From contig NZ_MVHC01000008.1 of the NCBI RefSeq assembly GCF_002086455.1, positions 1-64,000 on the forward strand: DNA of 64,000 nt. Reading direction: 5' to 3'. Both the position numbers and the translations under genes were made by a program. A model generated the notes under the pieces. The model was not told where the DNA came from. It made no database searches and saw only the letters and a program-made list of their open reading frames with translations. Numbering within the stretch: the stretch's first letter is position 1; the number at the start of each line of letters is the position of its first letter. This DNA comes from Mycolicibacter algericus DSM 45454. Its GTDB lineage: Bacteria; Actinomycetota; Actinomycetes; Mycobacteriales; Mycobacteriaceae. Of the stretch, positions 26,064 through 33,032 are shown piece after piece.

Positions 26064-27884
26064 CTAGGTCGAGCCGCCGGTACAGGCCGCGGGGTTCGGA
26101 TGGCTCTGGTTCGCCGTCCACCACGGGCAAAACTGGCAACTGTCGGGGGTTTTCGGGAACCACGCCCAACGTTCTGGATGCTGTTCGACGTCGAAGTCGT
26201 GGATCAGTACCAGGGCGTTGTCGATGCGGCCGAGGGTCTCGTCGACCAGCGTGTCGTTGTAGGGTTCGGTCCACAGGTGGCTGGTGGCGAGTTGGCCGGC
26301 GCGCGGCAGGAACCAGATTCCGACGTGTTGGACGTCGAAGCCGGCGTTGCGGTAGCCGCGCCCGTAGAGGTGTGCTTGCCGGCGGTAGACCTCGCTGGGG
26401 CCGTGTTTGCGGTACTCGGTCATCTTTGTTGTGCCTGGGCAGTTGTGCGTCGGGATCATCGCTTCGGTGCACAGGAATGTGCTGTCTTCGCTGTCGACGG
26501 TGATGCATCGCGTTGGGATCGTTAGGGTGCGTTCGACGGCGGTGATGATGCGGCGTTTTGCTCTGGTGGTTCCGGCCGTCCAAACCTGTTCAGCTTTGCG
26601 GGTCAGCCGGAAAGGGTTATCCCCATACGTCACGAAGGTGACCGGATACGCCGTGGTGGTGACACCGAAACCGCGGGCCTGGTGCTCCCAGATGCGTGGC
26701 TTCCACCCGAGTGATGCGATCAGCTCAGCAGCGTCATGTGCGAGTTGCTTACTGGTAGTGGTGAATACGGCCTGCTTCCGTTTGCGGTTCCAGGTGCCGT
26801 CGGTGTCCATCATTCCTTGTAGCAGTGCCAGACGCTGCGCTCGGCTTGCCCGGAAATACTGTGGCGGAACGTGCTTGTCACCGATCAGGCCCGAGGCGCG
26901 CAATGCAGCGGTGAGACCGACGATGCGACGGCGGAATGGGCCGCCGCGGACGTTCTGCCATTCGCCGAGCTCACTGCCCGCGGCTGCGATGTTGTCGAAT
27001 AACTCAGGTTCAGGTTTGCCGATGCGTCCGGAGTCTGATTCACCGTCGCCGAGCCAGGCGCCCAAGACGTAGGGTTCGATGGGCAGGTTGGCATCCGGGA
27101 GTTCCAGTGCGGCTGTGTTCGCAATTCGGATTCGGAGTTGTCCGCGATAGTCGCGCAGCTGAGCCGCGATCTCGGGTGCGGTCATGATCCGCGTTCGGGA
27201 GTTCTTGCCGAACTGCACGACCCACTGATGGATGTGATCACTGATGACGCTCACGCCGTCCTCGAATGTGATGCGGTAGCAGTCACGATCGGTGTAGACC
27301 GGTGACGTCTCGGTGACGGTGCAGGGCTTTCCGGCTGCGTCGATCACCTGATCGCCGACGGCCAGGTCACCCATCGTGGTCCAGCCTGTCGGCGTCGGGA
27401 TGGGCGTGCCTAGCGCCAATCCTTTCAGGTCGAGGACGGTGTTGTTCCAGGTGTCGTAGAGGTCGCAGGATCCGGCGAGGTCGGGGCGGATGGTGACGCG
27501 GCGTTCGGAGATCCAGCGGCCGATGGGCTTTCCGTCGAGCCAGGTGCAGCGGCTGGTGGTGTCGAGGAGGTGTTCGGCGATGATGCGGCCGTTATCGAGG
27601 GCGACCGCCTGCTCGAGTTGGGCGTGCACCGCGGTGCCGACGTAGGAGGGCAGCACGTCACCGGTGGGGTTGATTCGGTCGATCTGCATCAGGCCTTGGG
27701 CGAGTTTGCGTACGCAGGGGTGTCCGACTTCGGAAGGCCCGAGGGTTTTCTGTTGGGAGCGAGGTCTGGCGGCGTCGTGGTTGCGGATCAGGGATTTCAG
27801 GTCGCCGAGCAGCTCGTTGTCGGTGTCGTCTGGGGTGTCGTCGTTGCCGAACAGGAAGGCCTGGGAGGTTGTGGGCGCGCTCAC
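26064..27884 (-). CDS. Cas4/RecB-like exonuclease containing an intein
   Basis: 606 aa precursor from GTG at 27884; mature nuclease would be 279 aa after removal of residues 155-481. Extein features: Cys57 (GHPCVRKLAQG) and C-terminal CQFCPWW...C match the four-Cys Fe-S cluster of Cas4/AddB-type nucleases; Asp141 (GSCDLYD) and the Asp152-x-Lys154 pair (VLDLK) form the PD-(D/E)XK site. The N-terminus has QAFLF, a sliding-clamp-like motif. Likely processes DNA ends in phage recombination, with RusA and primase nearby. The active site is split by the intein, so the enzyme should be inactive until splicing. Confidence 0.88.
   Translation of the reverse strand: MSAPTTSQAFLFGNDDTPDDTDNELLGDLKSLIRNHDAARPRSQQKTLGPSEVGHPCVRKLAQGLMQIDRINPTGDVLPSYVGTAVHAQLEQAVALDNGRIIAEHLLDTTSRCTWLDGKPIGRWISERRVTIRPDLAGSCDLYDTWNNTVLDLKGLALGTPIPTPTGWTTMGDLAVGDQVIDAAGKPCTVTETSPVYTDRDCYRITFEDGVSVISDHIHQWVVQFGKNSRTRIMTAPEIAAQLRDYRGQLRIRIANTAALELPDANLPIEPYVLGAWLGDGESDSGRIGKPEPELFDNIAAAGSELGEWQNVRGGPFRRRIVGLTAALRASGLIGDKHVPPQYFRASRAQRLALLQGMMDTDGTWNRKRKQAVFTTTSKQLAHDAAELIASLGWKPRIWEHQARGFGVTTTAYPVTFVTYGDNPFRLTRKAEQVWTAGTTRAKRRIITAVERTLTIPTRCITVDSEDSTFLCTEAMIPTHNCPGTTKMTEYRKHGPSEVYRRQAHLYGRGYRNAGFDVQHVGIWFLPRAGQLATSHLWTEPYNDTLVDETLGRIDNALVLIHDFDVEQHPERWAWFPKTPDSCQFCPWWTANQSHPNPAACTGGST
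26442..27422 (-). other. Class 3 intein with LAGLIDADG endonuclease
   Basis: 327 residues between VLDLK and CPGTTKM. Starts with Gly rather than Cys/Ser (GLALGTPIPTPTGWTTMGDL) and ends THN before Cys. The W-C-T triad of class 3 inteins is visible: Trp67 (block B, HIHQWVV), Cys306 (block F, RCITVDS) and Thr325 (block G, PTHN). The homing endonuclease motifs are intact: LGAWLGDGESDSG and LLQGMMDTDGTW. It may splice and home. The host site lies right after the catalytic Lys. Confidence 0.85.
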
Positions 27885-27901
27885 GGCTTCATTCCCTCTC
27901 G

Positions 27902-28030
27902 TTAGGTGTTGCAGTCGGCGCACCCGTGGCCGTCGCACACGGGGCAGGTGTCGGGTTGGTAGGTGGTGCAGCCGCAGTGGCAGGTGCCGCCGTGGAAATG
28001 GCCGCACAGGCACAGGATCGGGTGGAGCAT
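27902..28030 (-). CDS. Cys-rich microprotein, probable zinc binder
   Basis: 42 aa from ATG at 28030, GGAGG ten bases upstream (28041-28045), stop TAA. Nine Cys and three or four His in 42 residues (ILCLCGHFHGGTCHCGC, DTCPVCDGHGCADC), close to two zinc knuckles. It directly precedes the intein-nuclease gene in the same operon. No family recognised. Confidence 0.65.
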   Translation of the reverse strand: MLHPILCLCGHFHGGTCHCGCTTYQPDTCPVCDGHGCADCNT

Positions 28031-28095
28031 CAGAGCTGCACCTCCTGGCCGATTCCAGGTAGGTGCTGCGGTGGAGCGACGTAGCCTGTCGGGTC

Positions 28096-28683
28096 ATGGT
28101 GCTGATTGCGGCGGCTGGGCAGGCCGAAGATCTGTCGAATGCGGGGTTTTGGGGTGCTGTGGGTTTGGCAGCAGCGATTGCGACGGCATTGGCTACCGCG
28201 GCCTCTACTGCGACGGCGATCTGGTGGCGGTATCAGGATCGAACCGAAGCTGAGTGGTCGGTGCGGCTGGTCGGTCGCGGAGGTACCGACAATATGGGCT
28301 CCAAAGTTGCTTCGCCGCAGGTCCAGGTTGTGATCCAAAACATCGGTGACGGTGTCGCGCACCAGGTTTGCGTATCCGGCGACATGTTGGCCGAGCAACC
28401 ATGGCTTGGTGAGGCGGAAAGGCCTGGGGACTGGCGGAGGGAGGCCTACCAGCCGATACCGGTGTTGCGTACTGGTGACTCGGTCTATGTGAGCGCGAAG
28501 GCCGAAAGTTTCGACGTATGGGATCAAGCGGCGATTGATGTCAGCTGGTGGCCGCCGCCGACGCGCAAGAAGAAGGATTGGTGGATTCGGTCCCGGCAGC
28601 AGAGCAAACGCTTCCTGTTGAAGGACATCACGGGCCCGCCGTCCGATCTTCCCCCGGTCAAGGAGGGATACGACGTCCTCTGA
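28096..28683 (+). CDS. Plus-strand membrane-anchored protein (moron candidate)
   Basis: 195 aa from ATG at 28096, pointing against the surrounding minus-strand operon. One hydrophobic helix (residues about 17-42) is followed by a basic/aromatic soluble domain of about 150 residues (VQVVIQNIGDGVAHQVCVSG; AQ-free strand-rich middle; ISWW-like DVSWWPPPTRKKKDWW). A TAGCCT hexamer (28082-28087) eight bases before the ATG suggests its own leaderless promoter. Reverse orientation plus own promoter is typical of lysogenic conversion or superinfection exclusion genes. Function unknown. Confidence 0.7.
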   Translation: MVLIAAAGQAEDLSNAGFWGAVGLAAAIATALATAASTATAIWWRYQDRTEAEWSVRLVGRGGTDNMGSKVASPQVQVVIQNIGDGVAHQVCVSGDMLAEQPWLGEAERPGDWRREAYQPIPVLRTGDSVYVSAKAESFDVWDQAAIDVSWWPPPTRKKKDWWIRSRQQSKRFLLKDITGPPSDLPPVKEGYDVL

Positions 28684-28724
28684 GACTGCGTTCGGCGCCA
28701 TGCCGATCGACACAGGCGGCCGAA

Positions 28725-28949
28725 TCATGCGCCGACTCCGAACAGTGCGAGCTGCCCGGGCGGTAGTGGCCCCGGCACGATCGCGCTCGACCGGTGCAGA
28801 GCGGTCGAGCCGTCCTCGTAGCGGACCTCCACGTGGTCCGGCGGCTGCAACACGGTGACCACAGCGGGCCGCATCCGGCCAGCAGCCAGGTCCGCCACAT
28901 CGACGCGCTGGCCGACCGTGAGCTGATCCAACGATGTCGCGCAACGCAT
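28725..28949 (-). CDS. Small protein with C-terminal QLALF motif
   Basis: 74 aa from ATG at 28949, overlapping the upstream stop by one base. A compact SH3-like strand pattern (LTVGQRVDVADLAAGRMRPA; VEVRYEDGSTALHRSSAIV) is followed by a tail with QLALF at residues 66-70, close to the sliding clamp-binding consensus QL(S/D)LF. Same motif in the next two genes. Function unknown. Confidence 0.7.
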   Translation of the reverse strand: MRCATSLDQLTVGQRVDVADLAAGRMRPAVVTVLQPPDHVEVRYEDGSTALHRSSAIVPGPLPPGQLALFGVGA

Positions 28950-29494
28950 CACGCCACCCCCAGCTCGAACAGCTCCAACTGCCCGACCGGCTCGTCGTCG
29001 GTGACTTCCTCGAAACCGAGCGCCCGATTCAGGGCGCGCTCCTGCCGCGCGCCGAGTCGCCGCAGTTCCGCGTAGTGCGCTTCCACCTGGGCGCCGGACG
29101 GGTGGTAGCTGCGACACACGCCCGAATGTGGGTTCGGTGGTGTGTGTTCGTATGGGCAGCGGCACCACTCCCATGTGCGTTGATGCCCGGTGTGCATCGC
29201 CTTGCGGACCGCGCGCAGCTCGTCGGTGATCGCCTGCGGCAGTTCGCGGGCGTACCGGTTCAATTGCGCCTTGGTGACCGTGACGACCGGCTCACCGAAC
29301 ATGGGAGACAGGATCTTGCCTTTGCGGCACTGGTATCCGTGCGAAAGCCACTCGGGGCCGCCACGAACGCGGGAGCCACTGCAACCCTGCATCGACTCCA
29401 TCAGGTGATCCACGCCCACCGGACCGATCAAGCAGTCGCGCATCGCCCAGCCGCCCACTGCTCGCAGCAGCCAGCGTTGATCGGTGGTCAGCAT
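28949..29494 (-). CDS. Hypothetical early protein with C-terminal QLELF motif
   Basis: 181 aa from ATG at 29494. Contains several Cys/His (WEWCRCPYEHTPPNPHSGVC), possibly a zinc site, near residues 120-145, and helices rich in Arg/Glu (YAELRRLGARQERALNRAL). Ends with an acidic linker and GQLELFELGVA, a clamp-binding-like motif at residues 172-176. Coupled to neighbours by overlaps on both sides. Confidence 0.7.
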   Translation of the reverse strand: MLTTDQRWLLRAVGGWAMRDCLIGPVGVDHLMESMQGCSGSRVRGGPEWLSHGYQCRKGKILSPMFGEPVVTVTKAQLNRYARELPQAITDELRAVRKAMHTGHQRTWEWCRCPYEHTPPNPHSGVCRSYHPSGAQVEAHYAELRRLGARQERALNRALGFEEVTDDEPVGQLELFELGVA

Positions 29495-29685
29495 GCCGCC
29501 TCCCGGAATTGCTGGCAGTCGCAGAATCGGCACGGCGCGGTCTCGGTGTAGTCGTGCTGGGCCCACCAGTGCCCGCAGCAGGTGCCCTGCGTGTTGCGGG
29601 GCAGGCCGCGCAGGATGTGGTCGGCGTCGAACCGCGGTGTCGTCGGTTCAGCCGGCGGGGTGAACAACTCCAGCTGCCCGGTCAC
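29488..29685 (-). CDS. Small zinc-finger-like protein with N-terminal QLELF motif
   Basis: 65 aa from GTG at 29685, which overlaps the upstream stop (GTGA). Begins TGQLELFTPPAEP, a clamp-binding-like motif at residues 4-8. The C-terminal half has CCGHWWAQHDY and CRFCDC, a probable zinc-binding module. A larger frame upstream is not used because it lies inside the HTH gene. Confidence 0.7.
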   Translation of the reverse strand: MTGQLELFTPPAEPTTPRFDADHILRGLPRNTQGTCCGHWWAQHDYTETAPCRFCDCQQFREAAC

Positions 29686-30506
29686 GATGCCTGCTCGATT
29701 CGCAAGGCCGCCCGGTCGCGGACGACTTGCTTGCTGCTGATGCTGAGGCGTTCGGCGATCTCCTGGGCGGACAGTCCGAGGTCGGTGAGGCGCTGCACCG
29801 TTGCTTGGCGTTCGGCGATGTCCTCCAATTGCTCGGCGCGCCGGTCCCGGACCGTCCAGGACGGGACCGCGGCCGCGGCCGGGTCGTCGATGGTGTCTTC
29901 GTCCCAGTCCAGGGGCAGCGGCCACCTGCGGCGCCGGCCTTCGTTGCGGGCCCGCGAAGACGGTCCGGGCTGCATCTGTAGTTCGGCGAAGAGGGCGTCG
30001 ACCGCGCGGGCGGTGGTCGCCAACACCAGATCCTTGTCCTCGCGCCACAATCGACCGCCATTCGACTCTGCCATTCCGATACGTGCGCACAGGTAGCGCC
30101 GGCTGTAGCCGGCGGCCACTAGGGCCTGCAGTCGGCGCCGGGTGCCGAGTGCGGGGACCTTGCGGCCGGCGGCGGCGACCCGGTGCGGTATCTCGGGTAT
30201 CGGGACGGCGAGCAGTTTCACGGCGGTGCGACGCCAGACCCGTTTGGTTGGGCCGGTGCCGCGTTCGGGACGTCCGGTGATGATCACCTGAATGGTGTTG
30301 TGCGACACCCCGGATAGCTGTCGTAGACGTTTGTTGCTGATGCCTCCGGCGCGCAGGGCGAGGATGTGGTCGCGGATGGGTTGGGCGTCGACGTAGCTGG
30401 GTTGCCAGTCGATGCGTGCCCGGTCGGACTCGTAGCAGTTCTGGCAGAGTTGCCGTGATCGCATGGGGCGCTGGCCGCAGCGGGTGCAGAGCGGTTTCGG
30501 GGTCAT
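29682..30506 (-). CDS. DNA-binding protein with zinc ribbon and two HTH regions
   Basis: 274 aa. ATG at 30506 is fixed by its ATGA overlap with the upstream 38-residue gene. Residues 6-30 carry CTRCGQRP...CQNC, a zinc ribbon. Two HTH segments follow: GGISNKRLRQLSGVSHNTIQ (about 55-75) and GYSRRYLCARIGMAESNGGR. A third HTH-like segment closes the protein (LSAQEIAERLSISSKQVVRD). Probably an early-gene transcription regulator. Confidence 0.75.
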   Translation of the reverse strand: MTPKPLCTRCGQRPMRSRQLCQNCYESDRARIDWQPSYVDAQPIRDHILALRAGGISNKRLRQLSGVSHNTIQVIITGRPERGTGPTKRVWRRTAVKLLAVPIPEIPHRVAAAGRKVPALGTRRRLQALVAAGYSRRYLCARIGMAESNGGRLWREDKDLVLATTARAVDALFAELQMQPGPSSRARNEGRRRRWPLPLDWDEDTIDDPAAAAVPSWTVRDRRAEQLEDIAERQATVQRLTDLGLSAQEIAERLSISSKQVVRDRAALRIEQAS

Positions 30507-30619
30507 CGCGCCAGCCAGTGGTAGAGGACGGTGCCGATGATCCAACCGGCCTGCATTCCCAGGAGTGAGGCGTAGTGCGTCTCGATGGGCACGTAGCCGG
30601 GGATCCGAATCTTCTTCAC
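30503..30619 (-). CDS. 38-residue membrane microprotein
   Basis: Starts with GTG at 30619 and stops with TGA at 30503-30505. Its start overlaps the stop of the 59-residue gene upstream (GTGA) and its stop overlaps the next start (ATGA). The basic N-terminus (KKIRIPGYVP) is followed by one hydrophobic helix (MQAGWIIGTVLYHWLA). Coupled overlaps on both sides are the main evidence that it is real. Confidence 0.6.
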   Translation of the reverse strand: MKKIRIPGYVPIETHYASLLGMQAGWIIGTVLYHWLAR

Positions 30620-30795
30620 AGTCCGTGCCTTTCCAGGATGGCGTCCACCACGGCCGCGCACGCCTTCTCGCCGGACAGCTTGAAGTCGGCCAAGCTGACG
30701 CCGCCGAAGAACGGTTTAGCGTCCACCGCCGCCAGAAAACCCCGGATCTCCTTGAGCGCCTGCGTCTGCCGGTCGACTAGCTCGATGGTGCTCAT
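30616..30795 (-). CDS. 59-residue hypothetical early protein
   Basis: ATG at 30795 overlaps the stop of the zinc-ribbon gene (ATGA), and its stop overlaps the next GTG. Sequence begins STIELVDRQTQALKEIRGF and continues as a mostly helical protein ending AAVVDAILERHGL. Codons are GC-rich in third position as in neighbours. No family recognised. Confidence 0.65.
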   Translation of the reverse strand: MSTIELVDRQTQALKEIRGFLAAVDAKPFFGGVSLADFKLSGEKACAAVVDAILERHGL

Positions 30796-30986
30796 CCGCG
30801 GACCTTCGATGGTGGTAGGTGGTCGGGTTCGGCCTGGGCGACATCCACGTCACCCCATCCGGTCACCTCGCGGCAGCGTGGGCAGACGAACGGGTTGGCG
30901 TGGGTGTGCTGACTGCGGGTGAGGGCGCGCTGCCTGCACACATCGCAGTGGCAGAGGTAGCCGATGATGTCGGGAAAGGTAGCCAT
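30792..30986 (-). CDS. Small zinc-ribbon protein
   Basis: 64 aa. CHCDVC near residue 12 and CPRCRE near residue 35 make a four-Cys zinc ribbon. The ATG overlaps the ParB-like gene stop by one base, and the stop overlaps the following start. Function unknown; such ribbons often mediate nucleic acid or protein contacts. Confidence 0.7.
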   Translation of the reverse strand: MATFPDIIGYLCHCDVCRQRALTRSQHTHANPFVCPRCREVTGWGDVDVAQAEPDHLPPSKVRG

Positions 30987-31831
30987 CAGCCGACCGCCTT
31001 GCGCTGGTGGTTGTTACCGCCACCGCGACCAACACCGCCGAATACCCGCGCCGACACCGCAATCTTGCGGCCAGGCTTCTTGTTGTAGCGCTCCATGATC
31101 ACCAGCGCGGTCAGCACCGGCAGGGTGCCGGACTGCACATCCCGCAGCGCGACCGCCGAGGTCTTCAAGTGCCGCGGCATCACGTCGAGCAGCGCGTCGA
31201 CGAGCCGTTCGAGGTCGATGTCATCGCGCAGGGAGTGCAGGATCAGGGCGAGACCGTGGATGATCGGGGCGTCGAGGGCGTCGCGGCGTTTACCCCAGAT
31301 GTCGATGATCAGCTCGAGGGTTTCGTCCAGCAGCGCGTCGTCGATGTCGGCGACCTTCTCCAGCGTGCCGACGCAGCCAATGTGACCGTCCTTGGGTGCC
31401 GGGTCGACGATGAGCCCGCGTTTGTCCAGAACGGCCTGGATGCGGCCGATGATCCAGTCGCCGGCGGCCAGGCGGGCCTTGTAGTGCTCGAAGACGTTGA
31501 CCTTCTTGCGGGCCCGGTTGAGCTGGTCGAACAGTTTCGCTTCGTCGGCGACGGTGAGACCGGTGTGGACGTTGGCGACCAGCGTGGGTGGATCGTCGAG
31601 GAGTTGGGCTGCGGCCCAACGGTGTTGGCCGTCGATGATCGCGTAGCGGGGCAGGTTGGTCGGGCCGCGGTCGGAGACTTCGATGATGCCGGCGAGGCGG
31701 GGGTTCCAGTCGCGGGCCATGGCGCGGGCGCGGGCGGGGTCGCAGGGCCGTTGGTAGGTGGTGTCGACGAAGACGTCGCTGGTGTGGATGGCGGTGACGT
31801 AGACGTCGGGGTCTGCGGCCGCGGCGGTCAC
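30986..31831 (-). CDS. ParB/Srx-fold nuclease-like protein
   Basis: 281 aa. The N-terminal 110 residues show the ParB/sulfiredoxin pattern: VDTTYQRPCDPARARAMARD, YAIIDGQHRWAAAQLL (GQHR motif) and VNVHTG-like strand LVANVHTGLTVADEAKLF. The rest is helical (DETLELIIDIWGKRRDALDA). Related proteins are common in actinophage early regions (DUF6551-like). Could bind or nick DNA; not a partitioning ParB, as no ParA is present. Confidence 0.75.
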   Translation of the reverse strand: MTAAAADPDVYVTAIHTSDVFVDTTYQRPCDPARARAMARDWNPRLAGIIEVSDRGPTNLPRYAIIDGQHRWAAAQLLDDPPTLVANVHTGLTVADEAKLFDQLNRARKKVNVFEHYKARLAAGDWIIGRIQAVLDKRGLIVDPAPKDGHIGCVGTLEKVADIDDALLDETLELIIDIWGKRRDALDAPIIHGLALILHSLRDDIDLERLVDALLDVMPRHLKTSAVALRDVQSGTLPVLTALVIMERYNKKPGRKIAVSARVFGGVGRGGGNNHQRKAVG

Positions 31832-32121
31832 GATTTCACCTCGAATCGGCGGACCTCACTCGTCGACATGCACTCCGCGAACACCTCGGGATGCAGTGAC
31901 TTCAGCAGCTTCTGGTCCAATGATGTGCGTTTCGACGTCTTCCAGGTGACCACGGTGGTGCCGTCGAGGGTGCCGGTGTCGTCGCCGCCCATCGCCTCCT
32001 GAATTGCGGCTTTCGCGGACGCTTCGAGTTCGTCGATGCGGGCCGCGAGCTTGGCGCGTTCGTTGCGGCAGTACTGAAGGATTTCGACCTGGGCGCGAAC
32101 GCTGGCGAGGTCGGTACTCAT
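31828..32121 (-). CDS. Hypothetical coiled-coil early protein
   Basis: 97 aa from ATG at 32121, overlapping the previous stop by four bases. Coiled-coil N-terminus (ERAKLAARIDELEASAKAAI), then a small strand-rich part (GTTVVTWKTSKRTSLDQKLL) and RRFEVK at the end. This layout resembles small phage proteins found beside recombination genes (Gp157-like shape), but assignment is uncertain. Confidence 0.6.
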   Translation of the reverse strand: MSTDLASVRAQVEILQYCRNERAKLAARIDELEASAKAAIQEAMGGDDTGTLDGTTVVTWKTSKRTSLDQKLLKSLHPEVFAECMSTSEVRRFEVKS

Positions 32122-32336
32122 CGGGATTCTCCTGTTGATGATTCGAGGGATTCGAGGACATCGGCCACGCTGCTGATACACGCCGGGCAGCCCGACTCGA
32201 TCAGCGACCGCGGGGTCGTCGGGGTGGCAGTGAGGGTTTCGCCCAGGCCGAGTCGTGGTGTGTCCAGCCATTCGTCTGCGTGGTCGCCGAGTGTGCGTTG
32301 CGCCAGCTTGTAGACGTAGTTCTTTCCAACGCTCAT
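32118..32336 (-). CDS. Hypothetical early protein
   Basis: 72 aa from ATG at 32336, coupled by four-base overlaps with both neighbours. Contains KLAQRTLGDHADEWLDTPR and GCPACISSVADVLESL. The two Cys could bind metal with a partner. No family recognised. Confidence 0.6.
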   Translation of the reverse strand: MSVGKNYVYKLAQRTLGDHADEWLDTPRLGLGETLTATPTTPRSLIESGCPACISSVADVLESLESSTGESR

Positions 32337-32695
32337 GCGGCCACGCTCCGGTCTGTCTTGTAGTGAGCAACGAACTGCCTCAGCAGGTTTGCGTGGATGG
32401 GGCAGACGAAGACCACCGATTCGGCGATGGCGACACCGGATTCGTGCGTTGATAGGCCGGCGGTTTCGAGGGTGATGAGGACGTTGATGACGCCGGGGAC
32501 GGTGGGCCGGATGTCCAGCGCTGAGCACACTTCGGCGGCGTGTTCGTCGGCGTACAGCTGGCCTGGGCTGGCGGGTGTGGCGTGGGCGCTGTTGATGCCG
32601 GCGGCGCCGCCGATGATCACTGCGGCGACCAGCAGCCACAGGATCGGGACGACTTTGTCGCGCCAGGTTCGGCGCCAGGGGTTGCGGGGGGTCAT
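32333..32695 (-). CDS. Secreted or anchored DUF732-like protein
   Basis: 120 aa from ATG at 32695. Basic N-terminus and hydrophobic helix (VVPILWLLVAAVIIGGAA) act as signal or anchor. The remaining 75 residues fit the mycobacterial DUF732 pattern: two conserved Cys (EVCSALDIRPT and VVFVCPIH) and GLSTHESGVAIAESV in between. DUF732 proteins are secreted mycobacterial proteins, so this looks like a host-derived or host-directed envelope protein in an early phage operon. Confidence 0.65.
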   Translation of the reverse strand: MTPRNPWRRTWRDKVVPILWLLVAAVIIGGAAGINSAHATPASPGQLYADEHAAEVCSALDIRPTVPGVINVLITLETAGLSTHESGVAIAESVVFVCPIHANLLRQFVAHYKTDRSVAA

Positions 32696-32964
32696 GCGGC
32701 CACGACCTTGGCGGCCAGGAGCGCGTTCTGCGCTTCGTGCTCCAACCAGGCGCGGGCCTCCGATTCGCTCCACACCAGCACTCCCGGAGGGGCATCGGCG
32801 CGGTAGGAGAAGAGATTCCACCGGTATCCGCTGATCGGTTCGATCAGTTCTTGCGCGACCCACACCGGCTCGCCGTTGATGCAGGCGAGCAGTGTTGTGC
32901 CGCCGTCGTCGCGGACGTGTTCGCGGATCTCCCAGCCGGTCTGGGTTACGGTGGTGTCTGGCAC
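32692..32964 (-). CDS. Hypothetical early protein
   Basis: 90 aa from GTG at 32964 with AAAGGA eight to nine bases upstream. Strand-rich first half (GWEIREHVRDDGGTTLLACI, EPVWVAQELIEPISGY) and a helical end (SESEARAWLEHEAQNALLAA). First gene downstream of the hairpin at 32996-33026, so it may head a transcript segment. No family recognised. Confidence 0.6.
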   Translation of the reverse strand: MPDTTVTQTGWEIREHVRDDGGTTLLACINGEPVWVAQELIEPISGYRWNLFSYRADAPPGVLVWSESEARAWLEHEAQNALLAAKVVAA

Positions 32965-32995
32965 TGCTTCATTCCTTTCGGTTGGTGGTGCCTTC

Positions 32996-33026
32996 GCCCC
33001 GTCGTCAGTCGCCCTGACGGCGGGGC
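32996..33026 (-). terminator. Strong hairpin inside the early operon
   Basis: Thirteen-bp stem (GCCCCGTCGTCAG against CTGACGGCGGGGC, one G-T pair) with a five-base loop, in the 68-base gap between two early genes. No U tract. Likely terminates or attenuates transcripts from the immunity promoter, separating immediate-early genes from the rest. Confidence 0.65.
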
Positions 33027-33032
33027 ACTTCT

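Noticed and set aside
28030..28944. 304-codon minus-strand frame
   Set aside because: Mostly antisense of the plus-strand membrane protein at 28096; Arg/Pro-rich low-quality sequence.
30986..31831. Partition (ParAB) system
   Set aside because: Only a ParB-like fold is present; no ParA ATPase or centromere-like repeats nearby, and a plain integrase is present.
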